A DNA stretch of 64,000 bases from M3007 sp964539805 (GCA_964539805.1 CAZIKN010000001.1:84750-148749), one strand, 5' to 3'. Positions 1 to 9,653 are shown, counted from the stretch's first letter. Made by a program: numbers and translations. The notes: a model not told the origin generated them from the sequence alone.

Positions 1-496
1 TGGTTTCTACGGCAATGGCGTTGGCCACGCGCCCCATCATAGCCGTGTCCCAGCTGGCAGCCAAGGCGATGGATTGCGGGAAAGTGGTGCCACCATCCCT
101 GACCAAGCCATGGAGTGCCTCATCAAAGGGAATAATGGGGATGCCCAGCCTTGTTTTTTCTATAAAATGTTTTTGGATACTATTGATTTTCCTGGCCAAT
201 GCCGTTGCTGGTTCGCTGGTATTATAGCTCAGCATCTGACCGCCCACATCGCCCCTGTTACCGGCGCTGACCTGCAAGCCAAAAATTCCGTGCTTGTATT
301 GATCTGCTTCTGCTTGATCCAGATCGCCGGGCACCATAAAAAGTTGCCAGAATTTCTCTTCAGGTGTCATCCGCCGGAGCAAGTCTGATACCCGTTTTTC
401 TATTGGCTGATCCTTATTTTTATACAAGGGATTATTTTGCGCCTTTAGGGAGACCGCAAAAAGGAGTAAACATACACAATGATATATGGGTGACAT
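1..496 (-). CDS. Glycoside hydrolase family 3 protein, N-terminal part (cut by window edge)
   Basis: Reads on the minus strand from an ATG at 494-496 off the left edge, so only the first 165 residues are visible. It starts with a signal peptide ending at ...SLKAQ, suggesting export. The segment RVSDLLRRMTPEEK is the usual opening of GH3 beta-glucosidase-like enzymes, and RLGIPIIPFDEALHGL followed by TTFPQSIALAASWD matches the first GH3 barrel strands where family members carry substrate-binding Asp residues. GH3 enzymes remove terminal sugars from beta-linked glucans, xylans or N-acetylhexosaminides. The exact substrate cannot be told because the nucleophile region lies outside the window. 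No gene is evident in the 284 bases between it and the divergent gene at 781. Confidence 0.88.
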   Translation of the reverse strand, partial: MSPIYHCVCLLLFAVSLKAQNNPLYKNKDQPIEKRVSDLLRRMTPEEKFWQLFMVPGDLDQAEADQYKHGIFGLQVSAGNRGDVGGQMLSYNTSEPATALARKINSIQKHFIEKTRLGIPIIPFDEALHGLVRDGGTTFPQSIALAASWDTAMMGRVANAIAVET

Positions 497-780
497 AATT
501 AAGGCAAAATGGGTATCATGTCAAAAAGTGTACCATAGCTAAGTGCCACGTCCGGCGAGTGCCCCACTAATCCGAGTGGCCGCTTTTTCCCTTCTTTTCG
601 TTGCCCGGCGGTTAAAATGTCCCTTTCTTCCGTTGTTTCCTCCTTCTCCTTTTGATTATTTCCATCGTGAAGAAAAGCATGGCTGGAATTTTCCCGCTCA
701 GGGCCATTGTATTTTTCTAAGCAACTGATATGGTTGATCAAAAAATACCTGACCTTTGCTTTTATTCATCAATATAGCCT

Positions 781-1554
781 ATGCAAAAAATAGGGATCAT
801 AGGGGCAGGCCGCATCGCCTATCACCTTGGCAAACGCCTGAAAGGCAAGGGCTTGCGCGTGCAGCAGGTCATTAGTCGCACCGAGGAGCACGCACGTGCG
901 CTTGGGCAGGCGTTGGGTGCCAACTGGGCCACAGATTGGTCGGCAGTGCATCCTGACACGGATTGGCTCTTGGTGGCCGTGCGCGATGATGTCATTGAGG
1001 AAGTAGCCGCTGCCTTGTCGCCACATGTGCCGTCAGCCTTGGTTACCCACACTTCTGGTGCCACGCCCGGCGCTATTCTGAAGCCTTATTTTGAGCGATA
1101 CGGTGTGTTTTACCCCTTGCAGTCCTTCTCCTTTGATCGTTCGCCCATTTGGTCCAAAATACCCTTTTGTGTGGACGCAAGCCGACATGAAGATCTGCTT
1201 CACTTGAAAAAAGTGGCTAAAATCATAGGCAATTTGGTGTATCAGGTCAATGATGAGCAAAGGGCCTTCCTACATGTAGCAGCAGTGTTTGCCAATAATT
1301 TTGCCAACCATTGCTTTGCCATCGCCGAAAAAATATTGGATGAAAAAGACCTGCCCTTTGAAATGCTGCATCCGCTCATGGAAGAAACCGTGGCCAAGGC
1401 CTTGCTGGATTCTCCAGAGCGGATGCAAACGGGGCCTGCCCTTCGCGGCGACACCGATACGCTACTCAAACACCTGAGCCTTTTGGAACATCACCCTGAT
1501 TGGCAGCAGATGTACCGCATGCTATCCAAAGGAATCAATGATCAGGTGCTGTAG
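781..1554 (+). CDS. Rossmann-like and DUF2520 domain protein
   Basis: A 257-residue cytoplasmic protein. The N-terminus carries a dinucleotide-binding glycine motif (GIIGAGRIAYHLG, residues 5-17) like the NAD(P)-binding domain of 6-phosphogluconate dehydrogenase or ketopantoate reductase relatives. The C-terminal half (about 140-257) is helical with the AAVFANNFANHCFAIAE stretch typical of DUF2520. The family is widespread in Bacteroidota, but its reaction is not settled; an NAD(P)-linked oxidoreductase role is inferred from the fold only. It runs convergently toward the outer membrane protein gene ending at 1649, with 94 bases between them and no clear terminator. Confidence 0.87.
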   Translation: MQKIGIIGAGRIAYHLGKRLKGKGLRVQQVISRTEEHARALGQALGANWATDWSAVHPDTDWLLVAVRDDVIEEVAAALSPHVPSALVTHTSGATPGAILKPYFERYGVFYPLQSFSFDRSPIWSKIPFCVDASRHEDLLHLKKVAKIIGNLVYQVNDEQRAFLHVAAVFANNFANHCFAIAEKILDEKDLPFEMLHPLMEETVAKALLDSPERMQTGPALRGDTDTLLKHLSLLEHHPDWQQMYRMLSKGINDQVL

Positions 1555-1648
1555 TGATAAATTGGGGAATGTGATAATGGCGGCTTCGGCCGGACATCTC
1601 AGGTAATCATCGGCCAGGCTTAAGTCAACGGCATTGAGCAAGAGCCTA

Positions 1649-2293
1649 TTAATCGCGCTCGGTTCGAATCCGTTTGTCGCGATTGCCACTGTCGGAGTAG
1701 CGCTTGTGGTAACGGCCCCAGGAAAATCCAAATTTGAGGCTCAATTGACCATAGGCACCACTGAGCTGTTCATTGCTTAAGGATACATAATCGCTGTTGT
1801 TAACAAAGCGGTATCCGCCTTCCAGGCCAACGCGAAACCAGCGGAACACATTGATTTCCAAGCCACCGGAAGGGTGCATAAAGAGCATTTCATCCGTGCC
1901 TTCGTTTTGAAGTTTGGTTCGGGCACGACCGATCTCAAAGTTCAGCACGGGGTGAATGGCCCTGTAAGGTATAAAGGCATAACTGATTTTGGCGCCGTTG
2001 TAGCGCGTGATATCAAAACGGCGGGTTTCGTTGTTGCGAAGCAAAATATCATCGCGCAGGCGGTAGTTGCTCCAACCGATGCTGAGGGATTTGCCAAATT
2101 CAAAACCAAAAAAACCACCGCGGTTCCAGCCTTCGGTAGCATCATAATTAGTCAGTTGATGGGAGTATCCGCCCCAAATACCGCTGAAACCCCAACCGCG
2201 CTCCCCGATCAGGGTTTCTTCACGCTGGGCCATGGCAGTATTGAGCAAAATAAAGGAAAATAAAATAAACAGAAAAGACTTTGCGAACTTCAT
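1649..2293 (-). CDS. Outer membrane beta-barrel protein, function unknown
   Basis: The start was placed at the ATG at 2291-2293, where a clean signal peptide begins (MKFAKSFLFILFSF, cleavage after AMAQ). A longer frame to 2359 exists but would bury that signal. The mature part of about 190 residues alternates polar and aromatic residues (GWGFSGIWGGYSHQL, GGFFGFEFGKSLSIGW, QLSLKFGFSWGRYHKR) as in small 8- to 10-stranded barrels. It ends in a basic tail rather than the usual terminal Phe. No specific family is recognised. It is the last gene of a minus-strand group with the NlpC/P60 and M42 genes, 111 bases after the former. Confidence 0.72.
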   Translation of the reverse strand: MKFAKSFLFILFSFILLNTAMAQREETLIGERGWGFSGIWGGYSHQLTNYDATEGWNRGGFFGFEFGKSLSIGWSNYRLRDDILLRNNETRRFDITRYNGAKISYAFIPYRAIHPVLNFEIGRARTKLQNEGTDEMLFMHPSGGLEINVFRWFRVGLEGGYRFVNNSDYVSLSNEQLSGAYGQLSLKFGFSWGRYHKRYSDSGNRDKRIRTERD

Positions 2294-2404
2294 ACGTGAA
2301 CAGTTTGTCAGGTTAAAAAATGCTTGTTGCAGAAAATGATACGACGGTTGAACGGACAAAAACGTTACACGAGGGTTGCAGTTCCTAACATGATTTTAAC
2401 TAAA

Positions 2405-3265
2405 TCAAAATAAAGCGCCTTGGCTCATCACTTCATCCAATTCTATACTTTCTGTTTCTATATTATCATAGGTCTCAAGGGGAGTGTCGGGCAGTAAGCG
2501 CTTGACAATACGCAATTGGTGGGTATAACGGTTCAGGTCTTTATTGAAAATACCGAAATGGTCCAATTTATCAATGCGTACTTTACCTGAGGCGTGTATA
2601 ATGTGGCAATCAGGCAAGATAAGGCCGACATGGGTAATTTGGCCCTTGCCGTTGTCAAAAAAGGCCAGGTCTCCCGTCTGGCATTGCTCCATAAAATCAA
2701 CCGGGCGGCCCTGCGTCACCTGTTGTGAGGCATCGCGGAGGAGGCGGATGCCCGCTATCTTGAACACCATTTGGGTAAAACCAGAGCAATCAATGCCAAA
2801 TGGAGAGCGTCCGCCCCACAGATAGGGTGCATTCAAATAACGGCGGGCTACTTTGATCACCCAATCGGCTGTACCCGGCGAATGGCCAGGGGTGACCACA
2901 GGCCCCGAAAACTGAAAAAACTGCTCTCCCAGCTGACAGCGCAGTCCATCATAACAGGGCAATGATGCCCCTAAGGTAATGGGCATAAAATGATCAGCGG
3001 CCATCAGGCCTTCCACCAAAGAAAGGGAAACAGCATGCTGTGCTGTATAGGCTTCATATTCTCCTGCACTCAGTGTTTTAAGTTGCTTGGCATCCACCCA
3101 ACCGATGTAACCATCCCAAGCGCAGCTGACCATGCGCCAGTTATCCTTTGACTCCTGTATCTGCACGGTTTCACCAAACAGCAACTGGGATACCATCTCG
3201 CTTTTATCAGAAGGCTGAGCACGCAAAGGCGCAATAGACACAGCGCAAACGGCGTAGGGGGACAT
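2405..3265 (-). CDS. C40 family peptidase (SH3 plus NlpC/P60)
   Basis: A 286-residue protein. Residues 10-65 form an SH3-like targeting region (IAPLRAQPSDKSEMVSQLL, then WDGYIGWVD). The NlpC/P60 domain runs from about 133 to 255 with catalytic Cys160 (GIDCSGF), His212 (ITHVGL) and third residue His224 (HIIHASG). Such enzymes cut gamma-D-glutamyl to meso-diaminopimelate or related bonds in peptidoglycan peptides. No obvious signal peptide is seen, so the protein may act on imported muropeptides in the cytoplasm, as recycling-type NlpC enzymes do (inference). It lies 26 bases downstream of the M42 aminopeptidase gene on the same strand, so a shared transcript for peptide breakdown is plausible. 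Confidence 0.9.
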   Translation of the reverse strand: MSPYAVCAVSIAPLRAQPSDKSEMVSQLLFGETVQIQESKDNWRMVSCAWDGYIGWVDAKQLKTLSAGEYEAYTAQHAVSLSLVEGLMAADHFMPITLGASLPCYDGLRCQLGEQFFQFSGPVVTPGHSPGTADWVIKVARRYLNAPYLWGGRSPFGIDCSGFTQMVFKIAGIRLLRDASQQVTQGRPVDFMEQCQTGDLAFFDNGKGQITHVGLILPDCHIIHASGKVRIDKLDHFGIFNKDLNRYTHQLRIVKRLLPDTPLETYDNIETESIELDEVMSQGALF

Positions 3266-3267
3266 TT

Positions 3268-3290
3268 GAGTGATGAATTATGAGTGATGA
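3268..3290. repeat. Short direct repeat gagtgatga x2
   Basis: Two perfect copies of the 9-mer gagtgatga (3268-3276 and 3282-3290) with a 14-base period fill the gap between the M42 and NlpC/P60 genes. It resembles other A/T/G-rich short repeats in intergenic spaces of this window. No function can be assigned. Confidence 0.6.
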
Positions 3291-3291
3291 G

Positions 3292-4404
3292 TTAAATTTC
3301 TTTAAAATAACGGAAGTCATGGTTGGCTTTGATGCGCTTGAGGCTTTCAAAAATCAGGCGAATCAAGTTGTTGACATCGTCTTTGTGCACCATTTCCACC
3401 GTGGTGTGCATGTAGCGCAAGGGCAGCGAGATCAAAGCCGAGGGTACACCACCGTTAGAGTAGGCAAATGCATCGGTGTCCGTACCGGTAAATCGGCTGG
3501 CAGCCTCGCGCTGGAAAGGGATCTGGTTATCCGTGGCAGCTTCAATGATCAGGTCCAACAGTTTTTGATGTACAGCGGGCGCATAGGTTACGGTAGGGCC
3601 ATTGCCGCAGCGCACATCTCCATGCTTTTTAGAACTCATCATTGGGGTGTGAGTATCATGGGTCACATCCGTTACGATGGCCACGTTGGGCTTTATGGTT
3701 TGGGCTATCATTTCGGCACCGCGCAGCCCAACTTCTTCTTGCACGGAATTGACCACATAAAGGGTGTAGGGCAACTCCACTTTTTGTTCGTTAATCAGTC
3801 TGGCTACTTCCGCTATACAAAAACCGCCCACGCGGTTGTCAATGGCACGGCAGGCGTAATAGCGGTCGTTCAGCGTAGTAAACTCATCTTGAAAGGTAAC
3901 CACGCAACCTACGTGAATACCCATTTTGAGCACCTCTTCCCGATCTTTTGCACCTACATCAATAGTCAGGTTGTCCTGGGCGGGCGCCACGTTGGAGTCT
4001 TTATCGCTACGGGTATGTATGGCAGGCCAGCCAAATACGCCTTGAACCTTGCCCCCCTGACGCAGGTGTATCCATACGCGCATACTGGGTGCGATGAGGT
4101 AATCACTTCCGCCATTGCGTATGATGTGGATAAAACCATCGTCCGTGATATAATGAACAAACCAGGAAATCTCGTCGGCATGGCCTTCTATGACCACCTT
4201 AAAGTCTTTACCGGGGTTGATAATGCCATAAGCAGTACCATAATTATCTAATTGCCAGTCGTGTATATATGGTTTAAGGTATTCAAGCCATAATTTTTGG
4301 CCTGGAGCTTCGAATCCAGTGGGGCTGAAGTTGTTGAGATAGCGGCGAAGGAAAGCCTCTGAATGTGCTGTTAAGATAGGTGATGCAACCGATGCGTTGT
4401 CCAT
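3292..4404 (-). CDS. M42 family metallopeptidase
   Basis: A 370-residue di-metal aminopeptidase of the glutamyl aminopeptidase/TET type. Metal-ligand motifs are visible: GHADE (His75, Asp77), RAIDNRVGG (Asp189), QEEVG (catalytic Glu223, ligand Glu224) and VTDVTHD (Asp246). The last ligand His lies in the C-terminal RYMHTTVEMVHKDD segment. Length and motif order are normal for the family, which forms large cytosolic assemblies that trim peptides from the N-terminus. It is first in the minus-strand group with the NlpC/P60 gene and has a promoter-like box upstream (4450-4482). A long open frame on the plus strand here is only its antisense shadow. Confidence 0.92.
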   Translation of the reverse strand: MDNASVASPILTAHSEAFLRRYLNNFSPTGFEAPGQKLWLEYLKPYIHDWQLDNYGTAYGIINPGKDFKVVIEGHADEISWFVHYITDDGFIHIIRNGGSDYLIAPSMRVWIHLRQGGKVQGVFGWPAIHTRSDKDSNVAPAQDNLTIDVGAKDREEVLKMGIHVGCVVTFQDEFTTLNDRYYACRAIDNRVGGFCIAEVARLINEQKVELPYTLYVVNSVQEEVGLRGAEMIAQTIKPNVAIVTDVTHDTHTPMMSSKKHGDVRCGNGPTVTYAPAVHQKLLDLIIEAATDNQIPFQREAASRFTGTDTDAFAYSNGGVPSALISLPLRYMHTTVEMVHKDDVNNLIRLIFESLKRIKANHDFRYFKEI

Positions 4405-4449
4405 TTAATAAAAGTATAATAGCGGGATTTTTAGCCGAAATATCGGCTG

Positions 4450-4482
4450 CAAAGGAAATAATATTTTTATTAGTTCATCAAA
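4450..4482 (-). promoter_or_regulatory. Candidate Bacteroidota promoter of the M42 gene
   Basis: On the minus strand a TTCCTTTG box (4450-4457) is preceded by TTTG (4479-4482) with a 21-nt spacer. This is close to the Bacteroidota sigma-ABfr consensus TTTG...TAnnTTTG. It lies about 45 bases upstream of the ATG at 4404. The first two bases of the -7 box do not match. Confidence 0.45.
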
Positions 4483-5057
4483 AATTGGTTGTGGATAAGG
4501 CAATTCTGAATAATTCTGATTTATTTTTTGAAAATACAACAATATTATTTTGCACAAAAAACATATTATTTAATTGATTTTCAATTAAATAAAAAAATAA
4601 AGCAACGACAAACAAGAAAATCTGTTTTTGCGTCAAGCATACAGATCCTCTCATGTTTGTGGAACAATTGGCGCACTAACAAAAGAAACACGTCATTGCA
4701 CCGAAAGAATTTACCAATAAAAAGAAGGATAAATATGTTTACAATTCCTGAAAATGTTACCTTTACGGCGATTATTTATTTTACTCCAAACACTAACGGC
4801 AAAATCACCTCCAATCCCGATTGCGCTGTTTTTCCTGCCACTCCGTGTTGTTCTTGTGAAAAGCGTTGACCTGTGTGCACTGGTTAATCGCCATTGGTAT
4901 GCTTTTTGCCTTTTTAACATATGGTATAAGCGCCTACCCATATATGGTTAATTTATATCAAATCAAACCCCAATTTGGTTACCAATAAAACTTTAACCGT
5001 TTGTTTTCCGAAAATAGAGCAAACGTTTTTTCCATAAATAATAAATTTTAGACGCCT
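4483..5057. other. AT-rich intergenic stretch without a recognised gene
   Basis: About 570 bases between the divergent M42 and PorP/SprF genes. Several short frames exist on both strands, but none has recognisable domains or sensible composition. The A/T content is visibly higher than in the neighbouring genes. It probably holds the upstream control region of the T9SS locus, although I could not pick a convincing promoter box before 5058. Confidence 0.5.
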
Positions 5058-6137
5058 GTGATAAAAGTTTTCACAACCCCGCGTTTTCTTTTCCTGATTT
5101 GCCTGTTCATTTGGCAAAATGTGGCCTCGTATGCTCAGGACATCCATTTTTCCCAGTTTGGCAATTCGCCACTAAACCTCAACCCTGCACAAGCGGGCGT
5201 ATTTGGAGGTGACATGCGCTTTGTAGGTAACTATCGTGACCAATGGCGCTCTGACAGAAACCAGCCTTTGGTGCCTTACCTGACTTTTTCAGGAAGTTTG
5301 GAGAACAAAATCTACTTCAATCCGGGCCGTTATGACCGGTTTCTCACCGGCTCCATTTTGTTCAATTATGACCGCCAAGGTGATCTGCGCCTCACCTCCC
5401 TTCAGATAGGCTTCCCAATTAGCCTTACCCTGCCTGTAGCCAGCGGCCATTTCCTGACTTTTGGGGTCACCCCTATGTTTGCGCAAAGGGCAGTCAACAG
5501 CGACCAATGGAGTTTTGACGCACAATGGTTTGACTGCATGTACAATCCTGGTGCCCCCATACGTGAGAACCAATTGGTTGCCAATGATGCTATCCGATAT
5601 TTTGACCTCAGTGCCGGCTTAAATTATCGGCTCCAGGCTCAATCCTCTCGCACACGCCTCAATTTTGGGGCAGCCATGCATCATATCAACCGCCCGCACC
5701 ATGATTTTTGGTCCGCCTCCTTGACCGATCCAGGCCAGATACGCTTGTACAATAAACTCACCCTTCAGGGCCAAGCCCTGATTCAGGCTACGGCCAACAT
5801 GGATTTCATTGGCCAGGCTGTGCACCAAAGCCAGGGTACCTATCGCGAATTCGTTTACGGTGTTGCGGCACGCCTGCACCTCAACCGAAATCCTTACAAA
5901 GAATTGGCCCTTCAGGTAGGTGTGGACATGCGCAACAACCGGCGCAACAATGACGCTCTCATACCATCCATAACCGTGCTGTACAAAACCTGGCAGTTGG
6001 GCCTCAGCTATGACGCCAATGTATGGACTGACGTTGAACGCGTAACCAGAGGACGCGGCGGCCCGGAACTCTCCTTGATCCACCGTTTGTATCGGGTAAA
6101 ACCGTTGCCGGTGTTCAAGACCTGCCCTATCATGTAA
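5058..6137 (+). CDS. PorP/SprF family type IX secretion membrane protein
   Basis: A 359-residue outer membrane protein. It opens with a GTG start and a signal peptide (cleavage near ASYAQ), then the family hallmark QDIHFSQFGNSPLNLNPAQAG, followed by FVGNYRDQWRS. The rest is a 14-strand-type barrel like FadL/PorP. PorP/SprF proteins sit in the outer membrane and bind T9SS type B cargo, attaching or exporting giant adhesins such as SprB in Flavobacterium (known for the family). Here it is the first gene of a three-gene locus with an OmpA/PD40 protein 33 bases on and an SprB-like adhesin carrying a type B sorting domain, which fits that pairing. No ATG is available nearby that would keep the signal peptide. 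Confidence 0.92.
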   Translation: MIKVFTTPRFLFLICLFIWQNVASYAQDIHFSQFGNSPLNLNPAQAGVFGGDMRFVGNYRDQWRSDRNQPLVPYLTFSGSLENKIYFNPGRYDRFLTGSILFNYDRQGDLRLTSLQIGFPISLTLPVASGHFLTFGVTPMFAQRAVNSDQWSFDAQWFDCMYNPGAPIRENQLVANDAIRYFDLSAGLNYRLQAQSSRTRLNFGAAMHHINRPHHDFWSASLTDPGQIRLYNKLTLQGQALIQATANMDFIGQAVHQSQGTYREFVYGVAARLHLNRNPYKELALQVGVDMRNNRRNNDALIPSITVLYKTWQLGLSYDANVWTDVERVTRGRGGPELSLIHRLYRVKPLPVFKTCPIM

Positions 6138-6170
6138 TCCACCGTTCCAAAAACTCACCTTTTTTATATA

Positions 6171-9100
6171 ATGAGGCATTTCAAGTCCTTTCTATTTGTA
6201 TTTTTTATTGGCCTTACGCAAGTGCTAACGGCTCAGGTTGATGGTAAAAATACCGTTGTAACCGATCGTGTGAATGAAGAATTTGACCGCGCGCCCCTTA
6301 ACTCAATAGAAAAAGCAGCCGAAAAAGCCATGGCCGAGGGAGATTATTATGCGGCCATGCAGTACTACAAACGAGTAGTACGATTTGACAGCAGCAATGT
6401 GAAAGCCTGGCGGGGAATAGGTGATGCAGCCATGCATTTCGCAGCGTATGAAGAGGCCGAAAACGCATTTCAACACCTTATCAACATCAATCAGATTGGC
6501 AGCGATGCCGCCCCCATACTCAAACTGGCAGAACTGAAATACCGTAGGTACAATTTTGTAGAAGCTAAACTGATCTATGAAAGGCTTTTGGCAGAAAAAC
6601 CAGCAGGAGTAAGCCAGGAAGCACTGGCAGAAGCCCAAAAACAACTCATCAACTGCCAATGGGCGGAAAGTGTTGCGGACAATTCGGATGTGACTTCACC
6701 CGCCACTGCTATTCGCGAGGTCAATAGCGAACACTCAGAGTACTCGCCTTACCTTTATGGTGATACACTTTATTTTTCTTCCTATCGTTTTGAAAATCAG
6801 AAAGATAAACATATTCCCAAACGCAACGTCATTAAAATTATGACGGGCATTCCAGACAAAGATACCCTTGCTATTGGCACTGCGGAATTTAATGCGCCTG
6901 TCAATGGCGAGCAGCAGCACAGTGCGCACGTGGCATTTAACCGCAACAAGACGCTTCTTATTTACGCGGTAGGCAAATATACGGATGCTTCCAAGATAGA
7001 ATGCCGCTTGTTCATGCGCAAGCGCAATGGCAATGTATGGGGAGACCCCACTCCCCTTCCTGCCAGTATCAATATGGCAGGCTATACAACCACCGAACCA
7101 TCCATTGGCCACTCCATCAGTGACCCTGGCAAAGAAGTATTGTATTTTGTAAGTGACCGCCCGGGCGGAAAAGGAGGCCGTGATATATGGTACAGCAACA
7201 TACTTGCGGACAGTTTTTCGCATCCGGTCAATATTGGGTCTTTGAACACGGCTGGTGAGGATGTTACGCCTTTTTATCATTCCAAATCAGGAACCTTGTT
7301 TTATAGCACAAATGGACTTCGTACCATTGGTGGTTATGATGTATATCAAGCCCGTGGTATGCGCACGAATTGGGGCGCACCTGATCACATGGGCATCCCG
7401 ATCAATTCTGGAGACAACGATGTATTCTATTTTCAAAATGATGATAGCAGTATAGGCTTATTGGCCAGCAACCGCGAAGGCTCCAGAAACTTGTCAGAAG
7501 AAGCCTGCTGTTATGACATCTACAAGGTCAACCTGTTCAAGCCCAAAATGGAAGTGGTCATTTTGGACAAAACGACTAAAGATTCCCTGCGCCGTTCCTC
7601 GGTGTGGCTGTATGCCCTCAAACCTGATGGCAGTCCTGAGGACCAGGGAACAAAAGTAGAGGTAATAGGTGCCAAATGGGCATTTGACCTTCAGCCCGGC
7701 AAAAGCTATATGCTGGTGGGTGCCAAGGAAAACTACTACAATGACACCCTTCGCTTCCAAACCCCTGCAAAGCCTTGGAAAGACCTGATGGTCAAAAAGT
7801 TATACCTCGGCCAGCAGACCCCTGTCTTAGTGGCGACCATATTTGACCAACTGACACGCGAGCCAATCATGGGCGCCACGCTGCGCTTTATTGACCTGGG
7901 CCCCGTTAGTGTTGAGCCTCCTCGCCCTGTCATCAAAACGGATGTGCATCCTTTGGACAACTCCTATCGCTATAATTTGGACTACGAGCACCGGTACCGT
8001 GTTTTTGCTTCAAAAAATGGGTACTCTACGGATTCAACCGACATTATCTCAACTATTGGCCTTAAAACACCCTCGCTGATTCAGCGCCAACTTTTCCTGC
8101 GCAATGGCCTTGCATTACAAGCGCACACCATCAACCGCGCCAATCGTGATACCATGTATCAGGTCAATTATGAGTTGGTTGACCTTACAGGTGGTACAGC
8201 ACCCAAGACCTATGTCAATCCTTTGGGCAACAAATATTTTATCACCGGGCTTCAGCCCAATCGCGAATATCGCCTGATTGCCAAAAAGGAGGGTTTTGAG
8301 CCGGACACCGTAATGTTCAATACCAATGGCCTTGACCCATTGTCTTTCCAGACCATCATCAAGCAACTCGAACTCAAGCCACCCAAAGTGCGCCTGATCG
8401 TTACCGTATTTGACAAAGATACCAAAGAGGCCATAAACGGTGCCGCTTCCCGATTTGTAAATCTAGGCATAATCGGTTCAAAATCATATCGTTACCTGTA
8501 TCGTGACGAATCACATCCCGCTGATAACCGCTATGAATATATGCTTGAGTCCGATCAGTATTATCGGGTTTCGGCCAATAAAATTGGTTACACTGTTGAC
8601 TCAACAGAAATCATCAACCCAACAGAAAAGGCCATCAATGGCGTGATTGAACGAAAATTGTACCTCCAGCGAGGCGTCTCTTTCAAAGGTTATGCGGTGA
8701 ATAAGCTGACGCGTGACACCTTGCACGATGTAACATTTAGACTGATAGACCTGAGGTCAAATGAGCCAGAAAAGGTTTTTGTCAACCCGGTGCCTGTAAA
8801 ATCATATCAAACGGTTTTGGCTTTTGAAAAAAGATATATGCTGATTGCGCAAAAAGAAAACTGGAGCTCTGATACGGTTCGCTTCAACACCGTGAACCTG
8901 CCCAAGGTAGAGTTCCAAAAGATCGTTCGCGAACTTCAGTTGTTGCCTTTGTCTTTAGATGCATATCTGCCGATCAAACTCTTTTTTGACAATGATGAAC
9001 CTGACAAACGCACCCTTGCGACAACCACACAGCGACAATATCAGCCGACATATGTAGATTATATCCGCCGCAAACAAGAATTCCAGAAAAACTACACGGC

Positions 9101-9569
9101 AGACATGCCAGAGGGCAAAGCAAAAGAAGATGCCTTGGTGGCCATTGACAATTTCTTTGAGAAAGAAGTGCGTGAAGGCTGGAACCGCCTTTTTGCCTTC
9201 TCCGAGGCACTATATAAAATGATGGAACGCGGTGACTCAGTAGTGCTCACCTTACGCGGCTTTGCCTCACCTCGTGCAGCAAGTAACTACAACATGGCCT
9301 TGACCTCGCGGCGTGTATCGAGCGTAAACAACCACTTCAAACTTTTTGATGGTAGCATATATCGGAAATTCCAGGAAAATGGCCAGTTGGCCATTGAATT
9401 GGAGCCACGCGGTGAAACCAACCCTCCCGGAGTAAGTGATGTTATTGGCGACCAAAAACGGTCCGTGTTCAGCGTAGAAGCCTCCCGTGAAAGGCGGCTT
9501 GAAATCATTGGCGTTGAGGTGAACAAAGTTAAGTACGATCTGCGAAAGACTACGGCTCCAAGAAAGTAA
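6171..9569 (+). CDS. TPR-PD40-OmpA-like protein of the T9SS locus
   Basis: A 1132-residue exported protein (signal peptide to about residue 22, VLTAQ). Residues 40-165 look like TPR helices (YYAAMQYYKRVVRFDSSNVKAWRGIG). Residues 180-430 contain PD40/WD40-like beta-propeller blades (SEYSPYLYGDTLYFSSYR, YFVSDRPGGKGGRDIW). Residues 455-920 hold about five divergent repeats of roughly 95 residues resembling carboxypeptidase-regulatory beta domains (TIFDQLTREPIMGAT, TVFDKDTKEAINGAA). The C-terminus is OmpA-like (IKLFFDNDEP, then LRGFASPRAASNYNMALTSRR) but has an insertion of about 75 residues between the first strand and the RGFAS helix. OmpA/PD40 proteins such as PorE anchor T9SS parts to peptidoglycan. 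The gene lies between PorP/SprF and the SprB-like adhesin. Confidence 0.87.
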   Translation: MRHFKSFLFVFFIGLTQVLTAQVDGKNTVVTDRVNEEFDRAPLNSIEKAAEKAMAEGDYYAAMQYYKRVVRFDSSNVKAWRGIGDAAMHFAAYEEAENAFQHLININQIGSDAAPILKLAELKYRRYNFVEAKLIYERLLAEKPAGVSQEALAEAQKQLINCQWAESVADNSDVTSPATAIREVNSEHSEYSPYLYGDTLYFSSYRFENQKDKHIPKRNVIKIMTGIPDKDTLAIGTAEFNAPVNGEQQHSAHVAFNRNKTLLIYAVGKYTDASKIECRLFMRKRNGNVWGDPTPLPASINMAGYTTTEPSIGHSISDPGKEVLYFVSDRPGGKGGRDIWYSNILADSFSHPVNIGSLNTAGEDVTPFYHSKSGTLFYSTNGLRTIGGYDVYQARGMRTNWGAPDHMGIPINSGDNDVFYFQNDDSSIGLLASNREGSRNLSEEACCYDIYKVNLFKPKMEVVILDKTTKDSLRRSSVWLYALKPDGSPEDQGTKVEVIGAKWAFDLQPGKSYMLVGAKENYYNDTLRFQTPAKPWKDLMVKKLYLGQQTPVLVATIFDQLTREPIMGATLRFIDLGPVSVEPPRPVIKTDVHPLDNSYRYNLDYEHRYRVFASKNGYSTDSTDIISTIGLKTPSLIQRQLFLRNGLALQAHTINRANRDTMYQVNYELVDLTGGTAPKTYVNPLGNKYFITGLQPNREYRLIAKKEGFEPDTVMFNTNGLDPLSFQTIIKQLELKPPKVRLIVTVFDKDTKEAINGAASRFVNLGIIGSKSYRYLYRDESHPADNRYEYMLESDQYYRVSANKIGYTVDSTEIINPTEKAINGVIERKLYLQRGVSFKGYAVNKLTRDTLHDVTFRLIDLRSNEPEKVFVNPVPVKSYQTVLAFEKRYMLIAQKENWSSDTVRFNTVNLPKVEFQKIVRELQLLPLSLDAYLPIKLFFDNDEPDKRTLATTTQRQYQPTYVDYIRRKQEFQKNYTADMPEGKAKEDALVAIDNFFEKEVREGWNRLFAFSEALYKMMERGDSVVLTLRGFASPRAASNYNMALTSRRVSSVNNHFKLFDGSIYRKFQENGQLAIELEPRGETNPPGVSDVIGDQKRSVFSVEASRERRLEIIGVEVNKVKYDLRKTTAPRK

Positions 9570-9653
9570 CTTGACTAAAAATCAATGTTTTACAAAAAGA
9601 AATTCATTCTTGACTTAAAAAATAATCCATCCCGGATGCAACATATTTTAATT

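Noticed and set aside
499..741. Minus-strand 80-codon frame and a plus-strand 61-codon frame
   Set aside because: Both are low-complexity or charge-biased, overlap each other and show no motif; the space between the GH3 and DUF2520 genes is treated as intergenic.
3280..4251. Long plus-strand open frame of 323 codons
   Set aside because: It is antisense to the M42 peptidase gene, whose motifs are complete, and its own translation has no recognisable domain.
4528..4951. Several short frames on both strands between the M42 and PorP/SprF genes
   Set aside because: They overlap one another, lie in AT-rich DNA and contain no recognisable protein features.
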